Source of the DNA: Nocardioidaceae bacterium SCSIO 66511
GTDB lineage: Bacteria > Actinomycetota > Actinomycetes > Propionibacteriales > Nocardioidaceae
Reading direction: 5' to 3'
DNA length: 64,000 nt
NCBI GenBank assembly: GCA_023100825.1
Contig: CP095846.1
Location: 1,612,001-1,676,000 of the forward strand
Shown piece after piece: positions 34,261 to 44,315 of this stretch. The position numbers and the translations under genes are program-made. Numbering within the stretch: the first letter of the stretch is position 1; each line of letters opens with the position of its first letter. Under the pieces are notes generated by a model. The model saw nothing but the letters and a program-made list of their open reading frames with translations. It was not told the origin of the DNA and made no database searches.

Positions 34261-34264
34261 GAAG

Positions 34265-34338
34265 TCAGTGTGAGCGCGGTGATTCCGAACGATAAGCAAA
34301 CGTTTATCGATATATCTGTGCAAAATGATCGCATGATC
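34265..34338. promoter_or_regulatory. Duplicated LysR-operator region, copy B
   Basis: The second copy of the 74-bp element, between the divergent cupin and LysR genes. Its core GATAAGCAAACGTTTATC (34291-34308) has GATAA/TTATC arms and is more symmetrical than copy A. It ends inside the first codons of the LysR gene. LysR proteins usually bind such sites next to their own gene and activate the divergent operon. Confidence 0.7.
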
Positions 34339-35247
34339 GATCGGCGGCTGCATGTCCTCCGGGTGCTCGCTTCGGAGGGCACAGTCACGGCCGCGGCGGC
34401 CGCTCTCGACTACACGCCGTCGGCGGTGTCGCATCAGCTCCGCAGCCTCGCGCACGACCTCGGGGTGACGCTGCTCGAGCAGGACGGCCGCGGCGTACGC
34501 CTGACTCCTGCGGCGCGCATCCTCGTGTCGCATGTCGATGACCTGTACGCGCAGTGGGAGGAGATTCGCGGGGAGCTTGCTGCGGTCGATGAAGAGCGTG
34601 CCGGAACGCTTCGCTTGTGCGGTTTCTCGACGGCGGCGGCCGCGTTGCTGCCCGACCTCGCATTGCATGTCATGGAACGCTTTCCGCGTTGCACCGTGCA
34701 CATCATCGAGGCCGATCCCCAAGAGTGCTTCGACCTGCTGGTGGCCGACAAGGCCGACATCGCTGTCGTCGTTGCGACTCCGTCGTTGCCCGCTCGATCG
34801 GACCCGCGCTTCGAGCAGCAGTCGTTGTTCGACGATCCGCTCGACCTGCTCGTATCGGCGGACCATCCGTTGGCGCGCGAGGAGTCGATCCTGCTCAGCG
34901 ATGCTGCCGATGAGCCGTGGATCCTGGACCGTCCCGGACGACCACACAGGCAGCTGGTGCTCACCGCCTGTGCGGCTGCAGGTTTCTCGCCCGCCGAGGC
35001 GCATCAGTCGGCCGAGTGGGACACCGGCGCTGCGCTCGTCGCGGCCAGGCTCGGGGTTGCGCTGGTGCCGCGGCTCGCGCGTCTGCCTGACGACTACCGC
35101 ATTGCGCGCGTACCTCTGCGTGGCGACCCGACTCCTGCCCGCCACGTGCTCACCAGCGTGCGGCGCGGCAGCGGTCGGCAGCCGATCATGGCCGATGCAC
35201 TCGCGACGCTGCACGACCTCGCCGCAAGCGGCGTCGTTGGTCGCTGA
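34333..35247 (+). CDS. LysR-family transcriptional regulator
   Basis: 304 residues from ATG 34333. An in-frame GTG at 34270 would place the start inside the operator. The N-terminal helix-turn-helix (VTAAAAALDYTPSAVSHQLRSLAHDLGVTLLEQDGRG) is typical, and the rest is a periplasmic-binding-protein-like effector domain. It is divergent from the cupin and betaine-demethylation genes and just before the importer genes. It probably activates catabolism when the betaine or a breakdown product is present. Confidence 0.85.
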   Translation: MIDRRLHVLRVLASEGTVTAAAAALDYTPSAVSHQLRSLAHDLGVTLLEQDGRGVRLTPAARILVSHVDDLYAQWEEIRGELAAVDEERAGTLRLCGFSTAAAALLPDLALHVMERFPRCTVHIIEADPQECFDLLVADKADIAVVVATPSLPARSDPRFEQQSLFDDPLDLLVSADHPLAREESILLSDAADEPWILDRPGRPHRQLVLTACAAAGFSPAEAHQSAEWDTGAALVAARLGVALVPRLARLPDDYRIARVPLRGDPTPARHVLTSVRRGSGRQPIMADALATLHDLAASGVVGR

Positions 35248-35268
35248 CTCGCGCTGTTGCGTCCTGCT

Positions 35269-35309
35269 CAACCCGGTACGCCGGTTGGTCACGATCCAGA
35301 CACGTCTGG
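35269..35309. terminator. Hairpins after the LysR gene
   Basis: CAACCCGG (35269-35276) pairs with CCGGTTG (35281-35287) with one bulged C, followed by CCAGA-cacg-TCTGG (35296-35309). There is no T-run. The gap 35248-35477 contains no other clear feature. A promoter for the importer operon should lie in it, but I cannot point to one. Confidence 0.35.
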
Positions 35310-35477
35310 GCAGGCTTTCGGGGATGCCGAGTCTGGAGGACCGCCTGAGTGTTAGGTTGCTGGCTGCGACATTCCCGGGATGCGGACGCCGAAGAGCGGT
35401 GCGTTGCGGTGTCGTTGCCGAGGGCACCGGTGTCCGGGCCGGCGCTCGCTGCCACCGGAAGGTGTGTGACCGGGAGC

Positions 35478-36704
35478 GTGTCACTGATCGAGTTCGCCGA
35501 CGTCTACAAGGTGTTTGGACGTCGACCACAGCGAGCGATTCAACGTCTCGAGAAGGGCGAGGATCGCGACAAGCTGCGTGAGGAGGGGCTCACCGCGGCC
35601 GTGATCGATGCGTCGTTCAAGGTGGAGCGCGGCGAGATCTTCGTCGTCATGGGACTATCCGGATCCGGTAAGTCCACGCTGATCCGGATGGCCAACGGAC
35701 TCTGGGAGCCCACCGCGGGCACCGTGGAGGTCGCGGGTGACGATCTCACGAAGCTGAATCCCGCCGGCGTACGAGAGGTACGTCGCGAGAAGATCAGCAT
35801 GGTCTTCCAGCACTTCGCACTGCTGCCGCACCGCACCGTCGGCGATAACGCCGCATACGGGCTGAAGGTCCGCGGCATCAACCGCGCCGATCGCGAACGC
35901 AAGGCCGAGGAAGCACTCGAGATGGTCGGCCTCGGCGGTTGGGGCGGCTACCTTCCCGGTGAGTTGTCGGGCGGCATGCGGCAGCGCGTCGGCTTGGCGC
36001 GGGCGCTCGCGGCCGAGACCGAGGTGATGCTGATGGACGAGGCGTTCAGCGCCCTCGACCCGCTCATCCGCCGCGAGATGCAAGACCAGCTGGTGGAGCT
36101 GCAAGACAAGCTGGACAAGACGATTCTGTTCATCACCCACGACCTCAACGAGGCCATGCGGCTCGGTGACCGGATCGCGATGATGCGCGACGGCCGGATC
36201 GTCCAGCAGGGCACTGCCGAAGACATCCTGAACGACCCCGCGACCGACTACGTCGCGCAGTTCATCCAAGACGTCGACCGTACGCGCGTACTCACCGCCG
36301 AGTCGGTGATGGAGAAGCCGGTTGCCGTCATCGGGCCCGAGCAGGGGCCCCGTGCGGCGCACAAGCTCATTCGTGAGAACCAGCTGTCGGCGGTGATGGT
36401 CGTCGACGCATCGCGGAAGTTGCGCGGAGTCGTCACGGAGTCGGCGGCTGCCGACGGCGTGTCTGCGGGCCGTAACGATCTCGCCGGCGTGATGGAAGAA
36501 GCGGCGACGGTGCCGCCCGACACGGCTGTCGCGGACTTGTTCTCGGCCTCCGCCGAGTCGACTGCGCCGCTCGCTGTCGTCGACGATGACCAACGACTGC
36601 TCGGCGTGATCGCCCGGGTGACGCTGCTGAGTGCGCTCGGCAGCGTCGGCCCGTCGAACGGTGACCACGCGCCCGAGCTTGCAAGTACGGGAAGTGAGCA
36701 GTGA
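35478..36704 (+). CDS. proV: Betaine ABC importer ATPase with CBS domains (ProV/OpuAA-like)
   Basis: 408 residues if GTG 35478 is the start (MSLIEFADVYKVFG). GTG 35466 is equally possible, and no ribosome-binding site decides. Walker A is GLSGSGKST, the signature ELSGGMRQRVGLARAL and Walker B VMLMDEAFSALD. Two C-terminal CBS domains (about 270-390) mark the QAT family of quaternary-amine importers, where they sense ionic strength. It precedes the permease with a TGATG overlap. The role would be energising uptake of glycine betaine or a related compound, for osmoprotection or to feed the demethylase pathway. Confidence 0.88.
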   Translation: MSLIEFADVYKVFGRRPQRAIQRLEKGEDRDKLREEGLTAAVIDASFKVERGEIFVVMGLSGSGKSTLIRMANGLWEPTAGTVEVAGDDLTKLNPAGVREVRREKISMVFQHFALLPHRTVGDNAAYGLKVRGINRADRERKAEEALEMVGLGGWGGYLPGELSGGMRQRVGLARALAAETEVMLMDEAFSALDPLIRREMQDQLVELQDKLDKTILFITHDLNEAMRLGDRIAMMRDGRIVQQGTAEDILNDPATDYVAQFIQDVDRTRVLTAESVMEKPVAVIGPEQGPRAAHKLIRENQLSAVMVVDASRKLRGVVTESAAADGVSAGRNDLAGVMEEAATVPPDTAVADLFSASAESTAPLAVVDDDQRLLGVIARVTLLSALGSVGPSNGDHAPELASTGSEQ

Positions 36705-37675
36705 TGAGTACGGTCGCGGCATGGTGGGACGAGAAGGTCGACGGCGTACCCCGCATTCCCGTAGGTGAGTGGGTCGAAGACGCGAACGACTGGATCACCG
36801 AGCATTTCGGCGACGCACTCGGTTGGGTCTCGGATCGGGTCGAGAGCCTCGTTGAGGCTCTCATTGACCTACTCACGGTGCCTGAACCACTGATCATGGC
36901 GGCAGTGTTTGCTCTGCTGGCGTGGCTGGCCCGCGACTGGAGGCTGGGCATCGGCACCTTCCTCGGGATGGCGCTGATCATCTCGATGGAGCAGTGGGAC
37001 AACGCCATGAACACACTCGCGTTGATCGGCGTCGCCGCAGTGATATGCCTGGTGATCGGCATCCCGCTCGGGATCATGGCTGCGCGCTGGGACGGGTTCA
37101 GCAGCGCGATTCGGCCGATCTTGGACCTGATGCAGACCATGCCGGCCATGTTCTGGCTCATTCCGGCCGTAGTGCTGTTCAGCATCGGCATCCCCGCGGG
37201 CATCGTTGCGACGGTCATCTTCGCGCTACCGCCTGGGGTTCGCCTCACCGAGCTCGGCATTCGGCAGGTCGACTCCGAGGTCGTCGAGGCAGGGCACGCG
37301 TTCGGTGCCACCCCACGTCAGATTTTGCGGGAGGTCCAGTTGCCTCTTGCGATGCCGACGGTCATGGCCGGCGTCAACCAGGTGATCATGCTGGCGCTGT
37401 CGATGGCCGTCATGGCGGGCTTCGTTGGTGCAGAGGGTCTCGGCGGCGAGGTCATCGCCGCGATCACCCAGATCCAGATAGGGCTCGGGTTCGAGGCAGG
37501 TTTCTCAGTCGTCATCCTCGCGATCTTCCTCGATCGGGTTACGGCGGCCGCCGGCAACTCTTCGACGGGCGGAGGTCGCCTCCGGGCTCTGCGCGAGCGC
37601 TTTCGCGGGCGTCCCGAGACCGGGCCTGGAGGCGACGCGTCCGAGCCGGAGCACTCGGAACCTGCGCGGGTATGA
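36704..37675 (+). CDS. proW: Betaine ABC importer permease (ProW-like)
   Basis: 323 residues. A long hydrophilic N-terminal region with aromatic residues is followed by about six or seven membrane helices. The permease loop contains an EAA-like motif (EAGHAFGATPRQILREVQLPLAMP). The core TMPAMFWLIPAVVLFSIG is typical of glycine betaine/proline permeases. ATG 36704 overlaps the proV stop. A charged C-terminal tail (RGRPETGPGGDASEPEHSE) is cytosolic. It forms the transport channel with the ATPase and binding protein. Confidence 0.88.
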   Translation: MSTVAAWWDEKVDGVPRIPVGEWVEDANDWITEHFGDALGWVSDRVESLVEALIDLLTVPEPLIMAAVFALLAWLARDWRLGIGTFLGMALIISMEQWDNAMNTLALIGVAAVICLVIGIPLGIMAARWDGFSSAIRPILDLMQTMPAMFWLIPAVVLFSIGIPAGIVATVIFALPPGVRLTELGIRQVDSEVVEAGHAFGATPRQILREVQLPLAMPTVMAGVNQVIMLALSMAVMAGFVGAEGLGGEVIAAITQIQIGLGFEAGFSVVILAIFLDRVTAAAGNSSTGGGRLRALRERFRGRPETGPGGDASEPEHSEPARV

Positions 37676-37815
37676 CGCCAGCGCTCCACAACAATCGGGT
37701 CTCGGCCCGCAACGATCGGATGAAGATACAACGGACCGTCCTCACGACGAGAGACGATGGTGTGGGGACGGATGACGCCGTGCGGGTGAGCTGCACGAAC
37801 GAGAAGGGACGACCG

Positions 37816-38727
37816 ATGAAGAAGACGAACGTGCGGAGGAGAGTCGTCGCAGCCGTGATGGCGCTCGGCCTCGGCGTAGCGCTCGCCGCGTGCGGTGACG
37901 ATGACAGTGATAGCGGCGGCTCCGGCGGCGGCAGCGGTGACAAGGACCTCACCGTCGGCATCATCGAAGGGTGGACCGACTACACCTCGATGGGCTACAT
38001 GTGGAAGGACCTCCTCGAGGAGGACGGCTACAACGTCGAGATCAAGTCGATTCCGGACAACGGTCCGATGTACGCCGCCGTCGCCAAGGGCGATATCGAC
38101 ATGATGGCCTCCGGGTGGCCCGAAGTGACGCAGAAGAAGTACTGGGACCAGTACCAGGATGATATGGAGGACCTCGCCACCTGGTACGACAACGCGAAGC
38201 TCACCCTGGCTGTCCCCGAGTACACCGATATCGACTCGATCGACGAGCTCGCGGACAATGCCGACATGTTCGACGGTACGATCACGGGCATCGAGGCGGG
38301 AGCGGGTCTGACCGGTGTCGTCAAGGACAGCGTGATGCCGGAGTACGGCCTGGAGGACGACTACGAGTTGCAAACCTCATCGACGACCGCGATGCTGGCC
38401 GAGTTGAAGAAGGCTACTGACGCCAAGGAGGACCTCCTCGTCACGCTGTGGCGGCCGTTCTGGGCCAACACCGCTTTCCCGGTCAAGGACCTGGAGGATC
38501 CGAAGGGCGCGCTGGGCGAGCCGGAGGGGCTGCACGTCCTAGCTCGAACAGGCTTCAGCGATGATTATCCTGAGGTCGCCGACATGATCGGCAAGGCCAA
38601 GATGAACGACGAGCAGTATGGTTCGCTGGAAGATCTGGTCGCGAACAAGTACAAGGACGACCCGTCGAAGGCCGTCAGTGAGTGGCTGAAGGAGAACCCC
38701 GACTGGGCGAAGACCCTCCAGGGCTGA
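37816..38727 (+). CDS. proX: Betaine-binding lipoprotein of the ABC importer (ProX/OpuAC-like)
   Basis: 303 residues with a lipoprotein signal (VVAAVMALGLGVALAACG) and an OpuAC-type binding domain. Aromatic residues that could cage a quaternary amine are visible (EGWTDYTSMGYMW, ASGWPEVTQKKYW). The protein hangs on the outer membrane face and delivers the substrate to the permease. GAAGGGA lies 8 bases before ATG 37816. The 140-base gap from proW may hold an internal promoter or processing site. A strong terminator follows. Confidence 0.88.
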   Translation: MKKTNVRRRVVAAVMALGLGVALAACGDDDSDSGGSGGGSGDKDLTVGIIEGWTDYTSMGYMWKDLLEEDGYNVEIKSIPDNGPMYAAVAKGDIDMMASGWPEVTQKKYWDQYQDDMEDLATWYDNAKLTLAVPEYTDIDSIDELADNADMFDGTITGIEAGAGLTGVVKDSVMPEYGLEDDYELQTSSTTAMLAELKKATDAKEDLLVTLWRPFWANTAFPVKDLEDPKGALGEPEGLHVLARTGFSDDYPEVADMIGKAKMNDEQYGSLEDLVANKYKDDPSKAVSEWLKENPDWAKTLQG

Positions 38728-38743
38728 TCCCAGCGACGTACTA

Positions 38744-38777
38744 CAAAGGGTCCCCGGCGGCTGCCGGGGACCCTTTG
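38744..38777 (+). terminator. Strong hairpin terminator of the importer operon
   Basis: CAAAGGGTCCCCGGC (38744-38758) pairs perfectly over 15 bases with 38763-38777, with a 4-base loop. A short T-rich stretch (CATTTCT) follows. It separates the importer operon from the convergent SPW gene and may act in both directions. Confidence 0.8.
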
Positions 38778-38793
38778 CATTTCTCGGGACAAC

Positions 38794-39150
38794 TCACTGC
38801 GTCGTCGGCGCCGCGTGCTGTCTGATCTCGGGTAGTGCAGACAGTCCCACGACGACGGCGATCACGCCGACGACCCAGGACGTCCAGGACGCTCCGCCGA
38901 GATCGGAGAAGCCGATCACCCACGGAGAGATGAACGCGAGCACGCCGAGCACGACATGGGCCGACTCGCTGCTCATGCTCATCGACTTCGGCATGGCCAA
39001 TGACCACAGCGAAGCAAGGAAAAGTAACGCACCAACCACGATCATCGTTGCCATCGCGCCGTTGGTGGTATCCACCCAGATGGTCGCCAGGGCGAGGTAC
39101 GCGCCGACGATGAGCGCGACCCAGTCCTGCCATCGGACCCAGGATCTCAT
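38794..39150 (-). CDS. SPW-repeat membrane protein
   Basis: 118 residues with four short membrane helices arranged as two similar halves. The SPW motif appears in ISPWVIGFSD, and the first half has a related segment (WQDWVALIVGAYLALATIW). SPW-repeat proteins are small integral membrane proteins of unknown role in many bacteria. GGAGG lies just before ATG 39150 on the minus strand. It stands alone between the importer and ftsY. Confidence 0.75.
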   Translation of the reverse strand: MRSWVRWQDWVALIVGAYLALATIWVDTTNGAMATMIVVGALLFLASLWSLAMPKSMSMSSESAHVVLGVLAFISPWVIGFSDLGGASWTSWVVGVIAVVVGLSALPEIRQHAAPTTQ

Positions 39151-39268
39151 GACAACCTCCAATTCCTCAGAGGCCGATCGCCTACCGGTCGACCAATAGT
39201 TGTAACGTGCAACTAGCGCGGATTGTTCCCGAGTAGGTACGGGGGAGGCTCGCTCACCGGTGGGCCGA

Positions 39269-39283
39269 TAGGCTCTCCGGTTG
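39269..39283 (+). promoter_or_regulatory. -10 element of ftsY, leaderless start
   Basis: TAGGCT (39269-39274) fits TANNNT and lies 8 bases before GTG 39283, while no Shine-Dalgarno sequence is visible. This suggests that ftsY mRNA begins at or next to its start codon. Confidence 0.5.
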
Positions 39284-40425
39284 TGATTGACTCCGCTTTG
39301 CTCTACGTCCTGATCGCCGTCGTACTGCTCGTCGTCGCGATCGGCGCTCTGCTCTACGTACGCGGCCGTGGTGGTCCTGCGGCTCCGCCGGCGGAGCGTA
39401 CGGCTCCTCCCGTCGAGAAGCCGCCGGCCGACGATGATGCGGCCGAGGCGGTCGAGGTCGAGGAGCCCGCGGCGTCCACGGCGGCGCCGGAGATCGAGAA
39501 GCCCGAGCCCGCCGCCGGACGGCTGCAGCGGCTGCGTGCCCGGCTGGCGCGTTCGCAGGGCTCTCTCGGGCGTGGCCTGCTCGCGCTGCTCTCGCGCGAC
39601 AAGCTGGACGACGACACCTGGGACGAGATCGAAGACACCCTGATCGCCGCCGATGTCGGAGTCGAGCCGACGCAGGAGCTGGTCGAGCACCTGCGTACAC
39701 GCCTACGTGTCGACGGTGTCGATGATCCCGAGCAGGCCCGCGAGGTGCTCCGCGAAGAGCTCGTGAAGCTGGTCGACCCGTCGCTGGACCGCTCGCTCAA
39801 CGCAACCGGCACGGATGGCGCACCGGGCGTTGCCCTCGTCGTCGGTGTCAACGGCACCGGCAAGACCACAACGGTCGGGCGTATCGCACGAGTGCTGGTT
39901 GCCGACGACAAGAGCGTGCTCCTGGCCGCCGCCGACACCTTCCGCGCCGCCGCGGCCGATCAGCTGCAGACCTGGGGAGAGCGCGTCGGCTGCGAGACCG
40001 TACGCGGACCCGAGGGCGGTGACCCCGCCAGCGTGGCGTTCGAGGCGGTCAAGCGCGGCACCGACGAGGCGGTCGACACCGTTCTCGTCGACACAGCCGG
40101 TCGGCTGCACACCAAGTCCGGTCTGATGGACGAGCTCGGCAAGGTCAAGCGGGTGATCGAGAAGCAGGCACCGGTCACCGAGGTGCTGCTGGTGATCGAC
40201 GCGACGACCGGGCAGAACGGCCTGGTGCAGGCACGGGTGTTCTCCGAGGTCGTCGACGTCACGGGCGTCGTACTCACCAAGCTCGACGGCACCGCTAAGG
40301 GCGGCATCGTGATCGCGGTACAACGTGAGCTCGGCGTACCTGTCAAGCTGGTCGGCCTCGGCGAGGGCGCCGACGATCTGGCGCCGTTCGTACCCGAGGA
40401 CTTCGTCGACGCGCTCCTCGACTGA
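39283..40425 (+). CDS. ftsY: Signal recognition particle receptor FtsY
   Basis: 380 residues. An N-terminal membrane helix (IDSALLYVLIAVVLLVVAIGALLYV) and an acidic, Pro/Ala/Glu-rich linker lead to the NG domain. G1 is GVNGTGKTTT, with DTAGRLHTKSGLMDELGKV and TKLDGTAKGG. FtsY receives ribosome-SRP complexes at the membrane and, with Ffh, hydrolyses GTP to hand the nascent chain to SecYEG. GTG 39283 is chosen because it begins the membrane helix and follows a -10 box. Ffh is encoded 6 kb downstream. Confidence 0.95.
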   Translation: MIDSALLYVLIAVVLLVVAIGALLYVRGRGGPAAPPAERTAPPVEKPPADDDAAEAVEVEEPAASTAAPEIEKPEPAAGRLQRLRARLARSQGSLGRGLLALLSRDKLDDDTWDEIEDTLIAADVGVEPTQELVEHLRTRLRVDGVDDPEQAREVLREELVKLVDPSLDRSLNATGTDGAPGVALVVGVNGTGKTTTVGRIARVLVADDKSVLLAAADTFRAAAADQLQTWGERVGCETVRGPEGGDPASVAFEAVKRGTDEAVDTVLVDTAGRLHTKSGLMDELGKVKRVIEKQAPVTEVLLVIDATTGQNGLVQARVFSEVVDVTGVVLTKLDGTAKGGIVIAVQRELGVPVKLVGLGEGADDLAPFVPEDFVDALLD

Positions 40426-40426
40426 C

Positions 40427-40540
40427 GCTGACACGCGAGAAGCACCACGCTGACACGTGACAATCACCTCGCCGAGACGTGAGTATCGCTATCCAGAACT
40501 CACGTCTCAGGGCGAAACTTCTCGCGTGTCAGCGTGGTGC
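40427..40540. terminator. Nested inverted repeats between ftsY and the PBP gene
   Basis: The whole gap between these convergent genes is palindromic. An inner stem GAGACGTGAGT (40474-40484) pairs with ACTCACGTCTC (40498-40508). A right arm (40518-40540) can pair either with 40427-40442 or with 40442-40457, since the left side has two related 16-base copies. The two outer pairings exclude each other. It probably ends transcription from both sides. Confidence 0.65.
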
Positions 40541-40542
40541 TG

Positions 40543-42438
40543 TCAGCGGGACTGGCGGAGGAACTGCTCGAGGATCGGGCCGGCCGTACCCGATCCGGAC
40601 TCGCCGTTCTCCACGAACACCGCGACCGCAAGATCGCCCTGGAACGCAATCATCCAGGCATGCGTACGCGTGGCGTCGCCGTACTCCGCGGTGCCGGTCT
40701 TGGCGCCGACGGGCGGGCCCGGCACCGACGACAGGAACGCCCCGCTGCCATCGCGTACGACGCCGAGCATCAGCTTGCGCAGCGCCTTCGCCTCGGACTT
40801 CTTCAGCTCGGCGTCGGGCGACGCCTTCTCGGCCTCGTGCGTCTCGACCAGATTGGGTACGACGGTCTCGCCGCCCGCGACGGAGGCCGCGACGACCGCC
40901 ATCGCCATGGGCGACGCCTGGACCTTGCCCTGACCGATCATCGACGCCGCGTGCTCGGTCGTCGGCGCCTTGGCAGGTACGGAGCCGAAGTAGCTGGAGA
41001 ATCCCGTGTCGTGGTCCTCACCGAGGCCGAGTGAGGCCGCGGCGTCGGTCAACGCCGACTGCGGCACCTTGGCCTGCTCGTGGATCAGCGCCGTATTGCA
41101 CGACTGCGCGATCGCCGTACGCATGGGGATCTTGCCGAGCGACGACGTCGGGTAGTCGTCGTAGTTCTTGAAGGATTTGCCCTCGACCGAGACCGTCGGC
41201 GAGCAGTCGAGCATGTCGCCGGGGGAGTAGCCGTTGCGCAGCATGGCCAAGCTGGTGACGATCTTGAACGTCGACCCGGGAGCGTACTGCCCGACGGTCG
41301 CGGTGGAATATCCCTCGCTACCCGGGCCGCTGGCCGCGGCGAGGATGTCGCCCGTCGACGGCTGGATCGCCACCAGACCGCTCGGTGACTTCACGCCGCT
41401 CAGCGACTTCTCGGCGACACCTTGCAGGTCGAGATCGAGAGTCGTACGCAGCGGTTTGCCGTTGGCGGGCTTGGTCGAGAAGAGCTTGCGTTCCTTGCCC
41501 GATTTGCGTACGGCTTCGACGAGAAGCCCTTGTTTACCGCGCAGCTGCTCGTCGTAACGCTGCTGCAACCCGGACAGCCCGGTGATGTCGCCCGGTGCGA
41601 GCTCGCCGTCGGAATCCTTGATCAGCTCCGCGGTGGCTTCGCCAACCGTGCCGAGGAGCGGCTCGGCGAAGTCGCTCGTCGGCGCGAGCGACATCGTGTC
41701 AGCGATCTGCGCGGCACCCTTGATGCTGTCGTACGCGTCCGGGTCGACGTCGCCGGCGTCCGGTTTGCGCAGCACGATCGCTTCGACGAACGCCTCGGGG
41801 CCGGCCGCTTTCGCCTCGGCGACGTAGTCGGACACGTTGATGTCGAGCAGTCTCGCGAGCTTGCGGGCCGACGACGGGACCTTCGCTGGTTTCACCTGGG
41901 TCTTGTCGATGCCCATGCGGACGACGGGGCGCTCCTTGACGATCGGCTGTTTCTTGCGATCGAGGATGTCGCCTCGCTTCGCGGTCTCGCCGGTGAGGCT
42001 CAGATGCTCGCCGTCCTCGAGGTCGGCGAGCACCGTCGGGTCCCATTCGGGCACCCACTCATCGCCGGCGCGTCGCAGGCTCGCCTCGGTCTTGTACGCC
42101 CACTCCGAACTCGATCCGGATTTGCCGAGCTTCCACGTGACATCGAGCGATGCCGAGGCGACGTCGCCGTCCTCGCTCACCTCGTCGACGCTGACCTCGG
42201 GGAGGTAGTCGCCCATACCGGAGAGCACCTCCTCGTACTGCGACTGGGCATCCTTGCCCGAGCTTCCCTCGAAGGTGAGGTCGCCCACGTCGCCGTCGGA
42301 GATCGCGGTCGCAAGATCCTCGGCGGCCGGCTTCGGGTCCGGATCGTCCGAGCCCGTGCACGCGGTCAATCCGGCAAGGCCGGTGACCAGGGCGCAAGAC
42401 GTCGCCAGCGTACGTACCGACGAGCCGAATCGAATCAT
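40543..42438 (-). CDS. Penicillin-binding lipoprotein (transpeptidase, MecA_N-like domain)
   Basis: 631 residues. A lipobox (LAGLTAC) at the N-terminus is followed by an NTF2-like MecA_N domain (about 35-150), a dimerisation domain (about 150-310) and a transpeptidase domain (about 320-631). The catalytic motifs are STFK, SCN and KTGTAEY. It cross-links peptidoglycan on the outer membrane face. The MecA_N domain is found in low-affinity PBPs of Gram-positive bacteria, so reduced beta-lactam sensitivity is possible. GGGAGG lies just before ATG 42438. It is a single gene, convergent with ftsY. Confidence 0.88.
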   Translation of the reverse strand: MIRFGSSVRTLATSCALVTGLAGLTACTGSDDPDPKPAAEDLATAISDGDVGDLTFEGSSGKDAQSQYEEVLSGMGDYLPEVSVDEVSEDGDVASASLDVTWKLGKSGSSSEWAYKTEASLRRAGDEWVPEWDPTVLADLEDGEHLSLTGETAKRGDILDRKKQPIVKERPVVRMGIDKTQVKPAKVPSSARKLARLLDINVSDYVAEAKAAGPEAFVEAIVLRKPDAGDVDPDAYDSIKGAAQIADTMSLAPTSDFAEPLLGTVGEATAELIKDSDGELAPGDITGLSGLQQRYDEQLRGKQGLLVEAVRKSGKERKLFSTKPANGKPLRTTLDLDLQGVAEKSLSGVKSPSGLVAIQPSTGDILAAASGPGSEGYSTATVGQYAPGSTFKIVTSLAMLRNGYSPGDMLDCSPTVSVEGKSFKNYDDYPTSSLGKIPMRTAIAQSCNTALIHEQAKVPQSALTDAAASLGLGEDHDTGFSSYFGSVPAKAPTTEHAASMIGQGKVQASPMAMAVVAASVAGGETVVPNLVETHEAEKASPDAELKKSEAKALRKLMLGVVRDGSGAFLSSVPGPPVGAKTGTAEYGDATRTHAWMIAFQGDLAVAVFVENGESGSGTAGPILEQFLRQSR

Positions 42439-42547
42439 GCAGACCTCCCTGTCGTCCCGGGCCAGTCAAGCAGGTCAGGGCAACCCTGTTGCGCCCGGCC
42501 GAGCGACCGCGCGCCACGAAACTGGTGCGAAACGCGGGAGCCGAGCC

Positions 42548-42585
42548 GTCACGCGATCGAAACATCCGTGGACACCAGCCGAAAC
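42548..42585 (+). promoter_or_regulatory. GlnR-type operator ahead of amtB
   Basis: Four pentamers repeat at 11-base intervals: GTCAC, 6 bases, GAAAC, 6 bases, GGACA, 6 bases, GAAAC. This matches the actinobacterial GlnR pattern gTnAC-n6-GaAAc in tandem, with only the third box weak. It lies about 85 bases before amtB, so nitrogen starvation would activate the amtB-glnK-glnD operon. Confidence 0.7.
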
Positions 42586-42670
42586 GCCGACGCCCCACGA
42601 TGAGGCGCATGCCGATCCGGACAGCGCGGTTCGCCGGCCAACGATTCGGATTCGACCTATCGGAGGTTCC

Positions 42671-44310
<1,640 letters not shown>

Positions 44311-44315
44311 TCGCA

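Noticed and set aside
12070-39282. An integrated mobile island
   Set aside because: No integrase, transposase, tRNA target or flanking direct repeats could be found, so I do not call it a mobile element.
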